Below, piece after piece: positions 23,984 through 30,467 of a DNA stretch of 30,467 bases. The stretch covers positions 198,122 through 228,588 of the forward strand of contig HF991369.1 of NCBI GenBank assembly GCA_000431515.1. Direction: 5' to 3'. Under the pieces are notes generated by a model that was not told where the DNA came from, did no database searches, and was given only the letters and a program-made list of their open reading frames with translations. The first letter of the stretch is position 1. Every line of letters starts with the position of its first letter. The translations under genes and the position numbers were made by a program. Origin of the DNA: Clostridium sp. CAG:632. GTDB taxonomy: Bacteria; Bacillota; Clostridia; Lachnospirales; Lachnospiraceae.

Positions 23984-24009
23984 GAATTCCATCTGTCAGT
24001 CAGGAATTC
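23984..24009. repeat. Inverted repeat between the TIGR02530 gene and flgE
   Basis: GAATTCC (23984-23990) and GGAATTC (24003-24009) form a 7-bp stem with a 12-nt loop in the 78-bp spacer before flgE. No T-run follows in the transcribed direction, so it is not an intrinsic terminator. It might stabilise or punctuate the message ahead of the highly expressed hook gene, but this is speculation. Confidence 0.4.
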
Positions 24010-24031
24010 TATAGCTCCCTTTTCGGTCCGG

Positions 24032-24451
24032 CTAAATAATTACAGCTCCATCAATATTTGTAAATACATGTCCGGCTTCTCCGCTCTGATCTAACGCAGT
24101 TACCACCGTATTGTTTCTGACATTCACGATAAATGCCAAATCATCCAGCATTACCAGTGACTCGTTAATATTCCGTCCTCTCGCCTGCTCAACACCCTGA
24201 TTCAGCCTCTGCATCTGCATATCCGTCAGGTGTATGTTACGAAGATTCAGCCGTTCATTCGCATGCTTGGAAAATGTGACCGATTGCCCGGTCTGCAATG
24301 TTGATTCCAGTCCCAGTTTTTTCTGCTGCAGGATATCCTGAAAGGACGTCTCCGCCTTCTGCACCGAAGCATTTGCGGATGATTTCTTTGTCTTCAGATA
24401 CTCTCCCGCAATCTGATCCATGGAATAAATCTGATTTCCAATCTGGTTCAT
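24032..24451 (-). CDS. Flagellar operon protein, TIGR02530 type
   Basis: This 139-aa protein matches the small flagellar operon protein family found between flgD and flgE in Firmicutes and spirochaetes. The N-terminus is helical (IGNQIYSMDQIAGEYLKTKK). The conserved core is FSKHANERLNLRNIHLTDMQ (about 74-93), followed by MLDDLAFIVNVRNNTVVTALD and a VFTNIDGAVII end. The function is unsettled; location suggests hook assembly. AGGAGTGAAGCTGA precedes the ATG, six bases after the flgD stop. Confidence 0.88.
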   Translation of the reverse strand: MNQIGNQIYSMDQIAGEYLKTKKSSANASVQKAETSFQDILQQKKLGLESTLQTGQSVTFSKHANERLNLRNIHLTDMQMQRLNQGVEQARGRNINESLVMLDDLAFIVNVRNNTVVTALDQSGEAGHVFTNIDGAVII

Positions 24452-24457
24452 TCAGCT

Positions 24458-24973
24458 TCACTCCTTTTCCTGCGTCTTGTTGTCAGCATTTGTTTCATCC
24501 TTCTTATCCGTATCATCGGTTGTCTCGCCGGCCGTTTCCTGTGCCTTCTTATTCAGATACTGGATATAGTCGTAATCCACTACCGAATCTAACTCGTCCA
24601 TTGTATAATATTCATCATTCACGCGAAGCAATGCCTGATTGTTACTGATCGTCACATATTGTACAAGTCCGCCAACCTGTTTCGGATTACCGGATGCATC
24701 CTTTGTATTTAGCAGAACATACTGACCTACCAGTCCCAGTGCCTGTGAATTTTCATAGGAAGTATTCAGATTATTCATTGCTTCCATTTCCGAAAATTGT
24801 GCCAGCTGAGACATATATTCCGTATTATCTGTTGGTGCTAACGGATCCTGATACTGCATCTGGGTCACCAGAAGCTGTAAAAACGCATCTTTATCCAATG
24901 CATTGCTTGTCGTATTGGTTGTCTTTTTGGTCAGCGCTGCCGCTGCTGTTGTATCGATTCCACTTACTGCCAT
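24458..24973 (-). CDS. flgD: Hook cap (assembly scaffold) protein FlgD
   Basis: This 171-aa FlgD-type protein has the conserved FLQLLVTQMQYQDPLAPTDN (about 31-50) followed by TEYMSQLAQFSEMEAMNNL. It then has a short beta-rich domain (LGLVGQYVLLNT, VQYVTISNNQALLRVND) and a Thr/Asp/Lys-rich hydrophilic tail (about 145-171). FlgD caps the growing hook and is exported. It is shorter than proteobacterial FlgD, lacking most of the Ig/Tudor region, as is common in Gram-positive members. AGGAGG lies six bases before the ATG at 24973. Confidence 0.93.
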   Translation of the reverse strand: MAVSGIDTTAAAALTKKTTNTTSNALDKDAFLQLLVTQMQYQDPLAPTDNTEYMSQLAQFSEMEAMNNLNTSYENSQALGLVGQYVLLNTKDASGNPKQVGGLVQYVTISNNQALLRVNDEYYTMDELDSVVDYDYIQYLNKKAQETAGETTDDTDKKDETNADNKTQEKE

Positions 24974-24990
24974 TTTATTCCTCCTTTCTG

Positions 24991-26373
24991 TTATGCCCGA
25001 AATTCCACACTGGCTCCCTGTGCTTTCAGCACTTCAGTTTCCACTTCCTCTTCCGGCTCTTCTTCCTCAAGGTTCATTCCACGCAATCCCCGTCTCCGGA
25101 CTGTCGTCTTTTCTTCCTGCTTATTCATTCCATCCTGACGTTCCTGTTCACTCTGAAAACCGGATGTTGCCACGCTGACTTCAACTGCGTCCACCTTCAG
25201 GTTCTGTTGTTCAAAGTTTTCTTTCAGCTGTACCAGCTGACTTTCAATCGCACGCTTTGCAATCTCAGTTTCCGCCGTGATCTGTGCTGTCATCACTCCG
25301 CTTTTCATTGCCACCTGTATCTGCACCTTACCCAGATGTTCCGGATACAGCTGAACTTCCATTTTCTGAACGTCATTCCCCTGAAATACACGAATGCGCT
25401 CTACCAGTTGCTGCAATATCTCTGTCTGCTGTACATCTGCCTGAAAAGCCGCCGGTATCGATTCCGTATCCTGAACCGCCTGTGATAACCGGTTTACAAT
25501 TCCGCCTGCTATCTCCTGTTGGAAATTTTCTCCACGTCCGGTTCCCGATTCTTCTGTTTCAGCCTGGGTTTTCACAGTCACATCAATTCCGGTATTTTCC
25601 TCATGAACCGTATATTCTTCTGTCTGATTCTTAAGCTCCGGCAAATCATTCTTCTGCGCTGCCGGTTCTTTCATCTCCGGTGTTGTATGGTTTTCGCCGT
25701 CTACAGCCTCATCCGCCTTGAGTGCCCATACACCGTTTTCTCCGTCCGATTCAGAAAGCTGTTTCAGTAGTTCTGTCATCTGCTCCGAATCCATATCCTG
25801 TGCGTTGATTTCCAGTTTACCTGCAAGCACATCTAACGATTGCTGCATATTCTGTAACAAGTCTGCCAGTGAACTGTCCGTAACCAGATCCAATGGTTCT
25901 TTTCCGGCTGCCGTCAGCAAAAGGTTCTGAAGATTCTCCGGCTGCAGGAGCTGCAATACATTCAGGTTCAGCTGAGCCAGCAAATCATCCAGCTGTTCAT
26001 CATCCAGATTCAGGCTTTTCTTTAATGTATCCCGCATTTCAGATATGAATTCTTTCAGTTGTTCCTTTGAAATACCATCTCCTGCTGATACACCTTCCGG
26101 CATCTGTGTCCCGGCCACCTGTTTATCTCTGATGGTTGTTTCACAACGTTCACCATCCGGATATCCGGCCGCATATGCATCCCGGTGAGAAATATCCTTC
26201 TGTCCGGTGGTTGCAGACACTCTCTGTCCGTCTTTATAACCCTTCTGTGTTTTTCCGCTTGCTTCCACATAGGATTGAAAAGATTCTGACATATCTGTCA
26301 TCTGGCTTCGTACAGGCTGAGCCGCAAGCAGGTTTCCTATCAGGTTTAAACCACCTGCACTCTGTGTTGTCAT
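24991..26373 (-). CDS. fliK: Hook-length control protein FliK
   Basis: This 460-aa protein has a long, hydrophilic, poorly conserved N-terminal part and a Leu/Gln-rich stretch (about 120-215: QLDDLLAQLNLNVLQLLQPE). The C-terminal Flg_hook domain lies at about 325-405 with MEVQLYPEHLGKVQIQVAMK, then AQITAETEIAKRAIESQL, the usual FliK core. A polar tail with Glu-rich runs follows. FliK is exported during hook growth and triggers the FlhB specificity switch. AAGGAGG precedes the ATG by 7 bases. Its place between the MotE-like gene and flgD is standard (B. subtilis ylxF-fliK-ylxG). Confidence 0.9.
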   Translation of the reverse strand: MTTQSAGGLNLIGNLLAAQPVRSQMTDMSESFQSYVEASGKTQKGYKDGQRVSATTGQKDISHRDAYAAGYPDGERCETTIRDKQVAGTQMPEGVSAGDGISKEQLKEFISEMRDTLKKSLNLDDEQLDDLLAQLNLNVLQLLQPENLQNLLLTAAGKEPLDLVTDSSLADLLQNMQQSLDVLAGKLEINAQDMDSEQMTELLKQLSESDGENGVWALKADEAVDGENHTTPEMKEPAAQKNDLPELKNQTEEYTVHEENTGIDVTVKTQAETEESGTGRGENFQQEIAGGIVNRLSQAVQDTESIPAAFQADVQQTEILQQLVERIRVFQGNDVQKMEVQLYPEHLGKVQIQVAMKSGVMTAQITAETEIAKRAIESQLVQLKENFEQQNLKVDAVEVSVATSGFQSEQERQDGMNKQEEKTTVRRRGLRGMNLEEEEPEEEVETEVLKAQGASVEFRA

Positions 26374-26408
26374 CCATGTTCCTCCTTTCCTATATTCTAT
26401 TTATTCTA

Positions 26409-26439
26409 ATATGCATAAGCATATAAGAATCATTCTTAT
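26409..26439. repeat. Two adjoining AT-rich inverted repeats at the end of the MotE-like gene
   Basis: ATATGC-ATAA-GCATAT (26409-26424) is followed by ATAAGAAT-C-ATTCTTAT (26423-26439), a perfect 17-bp dyad that covers the stop codon (26436-26438) of the MotE-like gene. There is no T-run after either in the transcribed direction. They could fold into small hairpins in the 62-nt spacer before fliK, or be a chance product of AT-rich sequence. Confidence 0.45.
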
Positions 26440-27167
26440 GGCATGAGCTTTTTGGTTATGTTCGCCGCAAAATCCGGATCCATCTCCGCCATGATTTCTG
26501 CTCTGTCAGAAGATGCCATTTCCTGCATGATCTTTGTTACGGTATCCAGATCCCCTTTCATTGTTTCAAGGATTTTTGCAGCCGAAGCCGGCTCCATTTC
26601 CGCATAAGTAGTAGCCAGATCTTTAATCTCTGAACTTGCTTGCTGCTGAGCCACTACCTGACGATATATTTCTTCTGCGGCATCCGGATCTATAGACTCA
26701 TACCACTTAATATATGTATCGGCATCCGGTGCCGAATTTCCATAGACTACTTCGTTATAAAATTCATTTTTTAATTGTACAAATCGCTCCTGATCATCTT
26801 CAAACCCTTTCAGACGCACAATTTCATTATCTTTTTCCTGAATCTGTTCAGTCATACTCTGTATTTTTTCCTGATCTGCAGCCACAGTTGCATTCAAAGC
26901 ATCTATCTGTGCCAATGCCTCTGCCAGATTTTTATACGGCAACGATGTTTCATTGGCTGCCTCATCATCCGATGCCGCCGGCAGGATCATATTGATCACC
27001 GGCACATCTTTCAGAACCGGACGCAAAATCCTGCTTCCGAAATGGCCTACATCCAATTTAATCAGAATCACCATAGCTGCCAGCCACACTATGATAATCA
27101 TAAAAATGAGAACAGCTGACAGCAGCTTTCCCCCTGCCTTCTCCTCATCATTTTTTCCTTTTGCCAT
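26436..27167 (-). CDS. MotE/YlxF-like protein with MgtE-N-type C-terminus
   Basis: This 243-aa protein has one membrane helix near the N-terminus (about 14-36, LLSAVLIFMIIIVWLAAMVI), a variable region, a coiled coil (about 80-125, heptad-like with EKDNEIVRLKG), and a helical C-terminus. There, SAAKILETMKGDLDTVTKIM and AEIMAEMDPDFAANITKKL resemble the MgtE N-terminal domain family. Proteins of this layout follow fliJ in Gram-positive operons (YlxF in Bacillus); MotE of epsilonproteobacteria assists stator assembly. The exact role here is inferred from context. GGAG precedes the ATG, and the upstream fliJ stop is 3 bp away. Confidence 0.82.
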   Translation of the reverse strand: MAKGKNDEEKAGGKLLSAVLIFMIIIVWLAAMVILIKLDVGHFGSRILRPVLKDVPVINMILPAASDDEAANETSLPYKNLAEALAQIDALNATVAADQEKIQSMTEQIQEKDNEIVRLKGFEDDQERFVQLKNEFYNEVVYGNSAPDADTYIKWYESIDPDAAEEIYRQVVAQQQASSEIKDLATTYAEMEPASAAKILETMKGDLDTVTKIMQEMASSDRAEIMAEMDPDFAANITKKLMP

Positions 27168-27170
27168 GAT

Positions 27171-27623
27171 CTAGTCTCCTTCCTCCGACCGGCTGTAACG
27201 GTAGCTTACCAGTTCGTCGATTTCTTTTCGTTCTTCTGCATTCAACCCCTGCAAAAATTCTTCAAATTGATGTTCTCTCAGCTTTTCATGCGTTTTCCGT
27301 TCCTGCATACACTGATTCAGTTTCTGCCTGGCTTTATCTGCCTCTGCCATTGCCCGGAACACGACCTCTTTCTGCTCCTTTATCTTTTCTTCCATGATTG
27401 CAACCGCCTGATTACATCGTTCCAATTCCGGCACATTCAACCGATTCTCCGCATATGTACGCATTTCCGAAAGATATGCTTCTTTCCTCTTCCGCAAGGT
27501 CTCCAGACGCTCTGTCTCCTCCTGATACCGGATCTGTGCTGCCGAAAATTCCTGTTTCGCCTGTTCCTCCAATTTATACTTGATATCCAATATGCTCTGC
27601 ATACGATATTGAAATTTTGCCAT
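27171..27623 (-). CDS. fliJ: Flagellar export chaperone FliJ
   Basis: This 150-aa protein is almost entirely coiled coil, highly charged, and rich in Glu, Lys, Arg and Gln; it starts MAKFQYRMQSILDIKYKLEE, the typical FliJ opening. FliJ inserts into the FliI hexamer ring and carries chaperone and export functions. Length matches the family (about 145-150 aa). It lies between fliI and the MotE-like gene. The Shine-Dalgarno is weak (AAAGCGGG). Confidence 0.92.
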   Translation of the reverse strand: MAKFQYRMQSILDIKYKLEEQAKQEFSAAQIRYQEETERLETLRKRKEAYLSEMRTYAENRLNVPELERCNQAVAIMEEKIKEQKEVVFRAMAEADKARQKLNQCMQERKTHEKLREHQFEEFLQGLNAEERKEIDELVSYRYSRSEEGD

Positions 27624-27639
27624 TTAACCCGCTTTCTTT

Positions 27640-28959
27640 CTACTGTACAGTCTCCGGTGTCTCAAAAATCTGTTCCATTTGCTTCAGTTCGTCTTCCAAA
27701 AGATACCGGCTGTCAACATCCTGGATCAAAAACTCATTCACCTGATTGATCTTGGAGATTGCATAATCAATTTCCGAATTAGAACCGGCCCGATATGCAC
27801 CGATATTAATCAGATCTTCCGCCTCCTGATAAGTCGCAAGCACATTCTTTAGTTTTGATGCCGCCTGCTTATGTTCCTTGGACGCAATCTGACTCATACA
27901 TCTTGAAATACTTTGCAGTACATCAATTGCAGGATAATGATTCTTATGTCCCAGCTTTCTGGATAGTACAATATGTCCGTCCAGAATCCCACGTGCAGTA
28001 TCTGTGATTGGCTCGTTAAAATCATCTCCATCAACCAAAACCGTATATAAGCCGGTAATAGAACCTTTTTCTGTATTTCCTGCCCGTTCCAGCAGTTTCG
28101 GCATTTCCGAATATACGCTCGGCGGATATCCTCTGGTTACCGGAGGTTCTCCGGATGCAAGTCCAATCTCCCTCTGCGCCATTGAAAATCGTGTTAAGGA
28201 ATCCATCATTAACAGTACATCTCTCCCCTGATCTCTGAAATACTCAGCAATCGCAGTTGCTGTTTTCGCAGCTTTATTCCGGATCAATGCCGGTTTATCA
28301 GAAGTTGCCACCACCAAAACAGATCGCTGCATGCCTTCTTCCCCAAGATCCCGTTCAATAAATTCCCCTACTTCTCTTCCTCGTTCTCCAATTAAAGCAA
28401 TTACATTAATATCTGCCTTTGTATTTCTGGCAAACATTCCAAGCAATGTACTTTTTCCTACACCGCTTCCTGCAAAAATACCAATTCTCTGCCCTTTTCC
28501 GATTGTAAGTAATCCATCTACTGCTTTTACCCCAAGCGGAAGGATCTCAGATATAATCTTTCTCTTCATCGGATCCGGTGGCTCAGCCTCTACCGGATAC
28601 GTTTCGGGAAGCACGAGTGCCTCTCCATTCAACGGCTGTCCCAGACCGTCTAATACCTGCCCCAGCAGCTCCGGGCCCACATAGACCTGAAACGGATTTC
28701 CTGTATTTTCCACAGTTGCTCCGATTCCGATTCCGACAACAGACCGGAACGGCATGAGCAGAATCCGATTATCATTAAACCCTACCACCTCTGCCGTGAC
28801 CCGCTGGTTCCCGTCTTTTGATGTTATAATACACAGATCATTCAGCTTCGCCGACGGTCCGGCCGATTCAATTGTAAGTCCTACTACTTTTGTCACTCTT
28901 CCTAATTCTTTTGAAAAAGATTTTGAAAGCAGTTCCTCATATTTTGTAATATCAATCAT
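27640..28959 (-). CDS. fliI: Flagellum-specific export ATPase FliI
   Basis: This 439-aa F1-beta-like ATPase powers flagellar export. I chose the ATG at 28959 (AGGAGATTAT before it) rather than the in-frame TTG at 28977. Walker A is AGSGVGKST (163-171), Walker B is DVLLMMDSLTRF, and signature segments GERGREVGEFIERDLG (about 194) and PSVYSEMPKLLERAG (about 277) are present. The C-terminal region (KKLG-type HKNHYPAIDVLQSISR) is typical. FliI works as a hexamer with FliH and FliJ, both encoded beside it. The fliH stop lies 14 bp before its start. Confidence 0.97.
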   Translation of the reverse strand: MIDITKYEELLSKSFSKELGRVTKVVGLTIESAGPSAKLNDLCIITSKDGNQRVTAEVVGFNDNRILLMPFRSVVGIGIGATVENTGNPFQVYVGPELLGQVLDGLGQPLNGEALVLPETYPVEAEPPDPMKRKIISEILPLGVKAVDGLLTIGKGQRIGIFAGSGVGKSTLLGMFARNTKADINVIALIGERGREVGEFIERDLGEEGMQRSVLVVATSDKPALIRNKAAKTATAIAEYFRDQGRDVLLMMDSLTRFSMAQREIGLASGEPPVTRGYPPSVYSEMPKLLERAGNTEKGSITGLYTVLVDGDDFNEPITDTARGILDGHIVLSRKLGHKNHYPAIDVLQSISRCMSQIASKEHKQAASKLKNVLATYQEAEDLINIGAYRAGSNSEIDYAISKINQVNEFLIQDVDSRYLLEDELKQMEQIFETPETVQ

Positions 28960-28973
28960 ATAATCTCCTGATA

Positions 28974-29774
28974 TCAAGTAATTGACAACAGTTTCAAATC
29001 TTTCACAAGATTATCCAGTTGCTCATCCAGTCCGCAATTAATAATCCCCGTATCAGTCTCAATCAGGCATTCCAGTTTCTGCAGCTTGGGATCTGCAATC
29101 AGCTCCAGCTCCGTATTAGACTCCATCTGTTGTTTCAGAAAGTCAAACTGACTGTAAACATCCGCATAATCATCTTCCGATACTTTAATTGCCAGCCGGT
29201 TGCTGCCTTCGACATCCTTCACCGCATTATCGATGATATGTACCAGGACATCATGATAATCCGAAACCATCACTCCGGTTATTTTATGAAGAAGCTTACA
29301 GATAACATCTACCAACATCGGTTCAATCGTCTGTATCTGCTTTGCATAATCATCTTCTAATGATTGTTTCATCCTTTCAAAATGATCCAGCTGTTCTGCT
29401 TCCTGTGCTTCCAGCTGCTTCTGAGCTTCTTCCAAGCCTTTCTGATATCCCTCTTCATGCCCATTCTGTTTTTCTTCTTCTTTCAGCATCAGTGCCTCTG
29501 CCCTAGCTTCTTCCAGAATCTTCTCTGCCGCTTCTCTTGCATTTTCAAAAACCGCATTCGCCTGTTCACGGACATTTGTCATATCAATATTTTCAATTTC
29601 AAAGGAGCGGAAATCTTCATTTTCTGAAGTTTCTCCTTCTTCCGTCTCCTCCTGCTTGTTTTCCTTTTCTTTTTGCTCCTCCATCTGCCGAATGATTCGG
29701 TTGTGGTTTGCATCAATCACCAATGTATTCTGTTTTGAAAATGCTACAAACCCATTTTTATACAGATTAGACAA
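28974..29774 (-). CDS. fliH: FliI regulator FliH
   Basis: This is a roughly 266-aa acidic, coiled-coil protein of the FliH/SctL family. A Glu/Gln-rich stretch (about 30-65) is followed by a long helix with KILEEARAEALMLKEEEKQ and a C-terminal V-type ATPase E-like domain (VDVICKLLHKITGVMVSDYH, DVLVHIIDNAV, GCGLDEQ-type end). It inhibits and delivers FliI to the export gate. The start is uncertain: a TTG at 29774 is favoured because GGAGGTGA (29783-29790) is placed 8 nt before it; an in-frame GTG at 29795 would place that site inside the coding region and lengthen the overlap with fliG to 29 bp. Confidence 0.9.
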   Translation of the reverse strand: MSNLYKNGFVAFSKQNTLVIDANHNRIIRQMEEQKEKENKQEETEEGETSENEDFRSFEIENIDMTNVREQANAVFENAREAAEKILEEARAEALMLKEEEKQNGHEEGYQKGLEEAQKQLEAQEAEQLDHFERMKQSLEDDYAKQIQTIEPMLVDVICKLLHKITGVMVSDYHDVLVHIIDNAVKDVEGSNRLAIKVSEDDYADVYSQFDFLKQQMESNTELELIADPKLQKLECLIETDTGIINCGLDEQLDNLVKDLKLLSIT

Positions 29775-30467
29775 TGATTTCGTCACCTCCGCCACGGGAA
29801 ATTACAATATCTCCTGAGTCTTCCAGCTTTCGAATAATATTTACAATCTTCTGCTGTGCATCTTCTACATCCTTCAGACGAACAGGACCCATGTATTCCA
29901 TATCTTCCCGGATCATATCTGCCAGGCGGGATGACAGGTTGCTGAAAATAACATTCTGTACATCTTCGTTTGCATTTTTAAGTGCAATTGCCAGTTCATT
30001 GTTATCAACTTCACGAAGAACTGTCTGTATTGCCCGGTTATCCAGTGTAAGAATATCTTCAAATACAAACATCTTACGACGGATTTCATCTGCCAGTTCA
30101 GGTTCTTCGATTTCCAATGTCTCCATAATATGTTTTTCTGTACCACGGTCAACCGTATTCAGGATATTTACGATAGAATCAACACCGCCAACAATGGTGT
30201 AGTCCTGATTTACCAAGGATGCCAGCTTCCGTTCCAGAATATCTTCCACTTCCTTGATCACATCCGGAGATGTACGATCCATGGTCGCAATTCTCTTTGC
30301 CACATCCGACTGTTTTTCCGGAGGCAATGCTCCAATAACAGCCGCAGCCTGTGCTGCCGGCAAATAAGAAAGAATCAGTGCAATTGTCTGTGGATGTTCG
30401 TCCTGAATAAAATTTAAAAGCTGACTGGCATCTGCTTTTCGCACAAATTCAAACGGCCGCACCTGTA
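29767..30467 (-). CDS. fliG: Flagellar motor switch protein FliG (5' end outside window)
   Basis: At least 233 residues of FliG are visible; the frame is open to the window edge, and homologues are about 335-340 aa, so roughly the first 100 residues lie outside. The apparent start GTG at 30462 is an internal Val (…QVRPFEFVRKADASQLLNF). The middle armadillo domain has the EHPQ motif (FIQDEHPQTIALILSYL). The C-terminal domain has LADMIREDMEYMGPVRLKDVE, carrying the charged helix that contacts MotA. It ends with a Gly-rich GGGDEIIV. FliG couples the FliF ring to FliM/FliY and receives torque from the stator. Confidence 0.96.
   Translation of the reverse strand, partial: QVRPFEFVRKADASQLLNFIQDEHPQTIALILSYLPAAQAAAVIGALPPEKQSDVAKRIATMDRTSPDVIKEVEDILERKLASLVNQDYTIVGGVDSIVNILNTVDRGTEKHIMETLEIEEPELADEIRRKMFVFEDILTLDNRAIQTVLREVDNNELAIALKNANEDVQNVIFSNLSSRLADMIREDMEYMGPVRLKDVEDAQQKIVNIIRKLEDSGDIVISRGGGDEIIV
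29783..29790 (-). promoter_or_regulatory. Ribosome binding site deciding the fliH start
   Basis: GGAGGTGA on the minus strand is complementary to the 16S tail and ends 8 nt before the TTG at 29774. It lies inside the last Gly-Gly-Asp codons of fliG, so the fliG 3' end doubles as the fliH ribosome site. This is why the TTG is preferred over the GTG at 29795. Confidence 0.6.

Noticed and set aside
23954..23992. N-terminal extension of FlgE
   Set aside because: The added residues do not fit the hook protein start, and a strong AAGGAGG lies within the extension at the right distance from the ATG at 23953.
24694..25485. Plus-strand open frame of 263 codons rich in Leu, Phe, Cys and His
   Set aside because: It is the antisense shadow of flgD and fliK; the composition reflects reverse complement of Gln/Glu/Lys-rich coding sequence.
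28960..28977. TTG start giving six more residues of FliI
   Set aside because: The ATG at 28959 has AGGAGA at good spacing, and that site would be coding under the longer form.
1..30467. Mobile element, prophage or defence system hidden in the block
   Set aside because: Genes are continuous, on the same strand and of uniform character; no integrase, transposase, terminal repeats or defence domains were seen.

Overview
The window is one long block of flagellar and chemotaxis genes, all on the minus strand, so it reads from high to low coordinates. Gene content, gene order, the use of FliY rather than a short FliN, the CheC/CheD pair, moderate-to-low GC, strong GGAGG ribosome sites and frequent GTG/TTG starts point to a motile Gram-positive Clostridia. 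A Lachnospiraceae-type gut anaerobe (Roseburia/Agathobacter/Butyrivibrio-like) is my best guess, as inference. No phage, transposon, CRISPR array, tRNA or rRNA was seen. No gene-free gap exceeds about 155 bp.

Layout in transcription order. (1) 30467-22646: fliG (5' end outside the window), fliH, fliI, fliJ, a MotE/YlxF-like protein, fliK, flgD, a TIGR02530-type flagellar operon protein and flgE. These make the switch rotor, export ATPase complex, hook-length ruler, hook cap and hook. (2) An intrinsic terminator at about 22592-22627, then a possible weak promoter. (3) 22490-14043: flbD, motA, motB, fliL, fliM, fliY, cheY, fliO, fliP, fliQ, fliR, flhB: stator, C-ring and export gate. (4) 14025-9173: flhA, flhF, flhG and a PilZ (c-di-GMP) protein. 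(5) 9173-4462: cheB, cheA, cheW, cheC, cheD. (6) 4443-244: a small two-TM protein, the flagellar sigma factor (fliA/sigD), a FapA/DUF342 protein, a 107-aa orphan, a DUF6115/SwrB-like membrane protein, and a membrane protein ending in an isolated MltG-type LysM-like domain. (7) The last feature is the start of rpsU (ribosomal protein S21), with its own sigma-A-type promoter and two dyad symmetries.

Together the genes encode nearly the whole basal body export gate, rotor, stator, hook and signalling core. Filament genes, rod genes, fliF, receptors and CheR are not in the window. Chemotaxis is of the Bacillus type: CheB methylesterase plus CheC/CheD, with FliY as a second CheY-P phosphatase candidate.

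Most of this is the conserved clostridial fla/che operon and is not new. Points worth a second look are: the intrinsic terminator inside the operon; an Asn-to-Thr change in the first CheC phosphatase motif while both FliY motifs are intact; the poorly characterised genes after the sigma factor; and the rpsU promoter dyads, with no visible terminator between the flagellar genes and rpsU.
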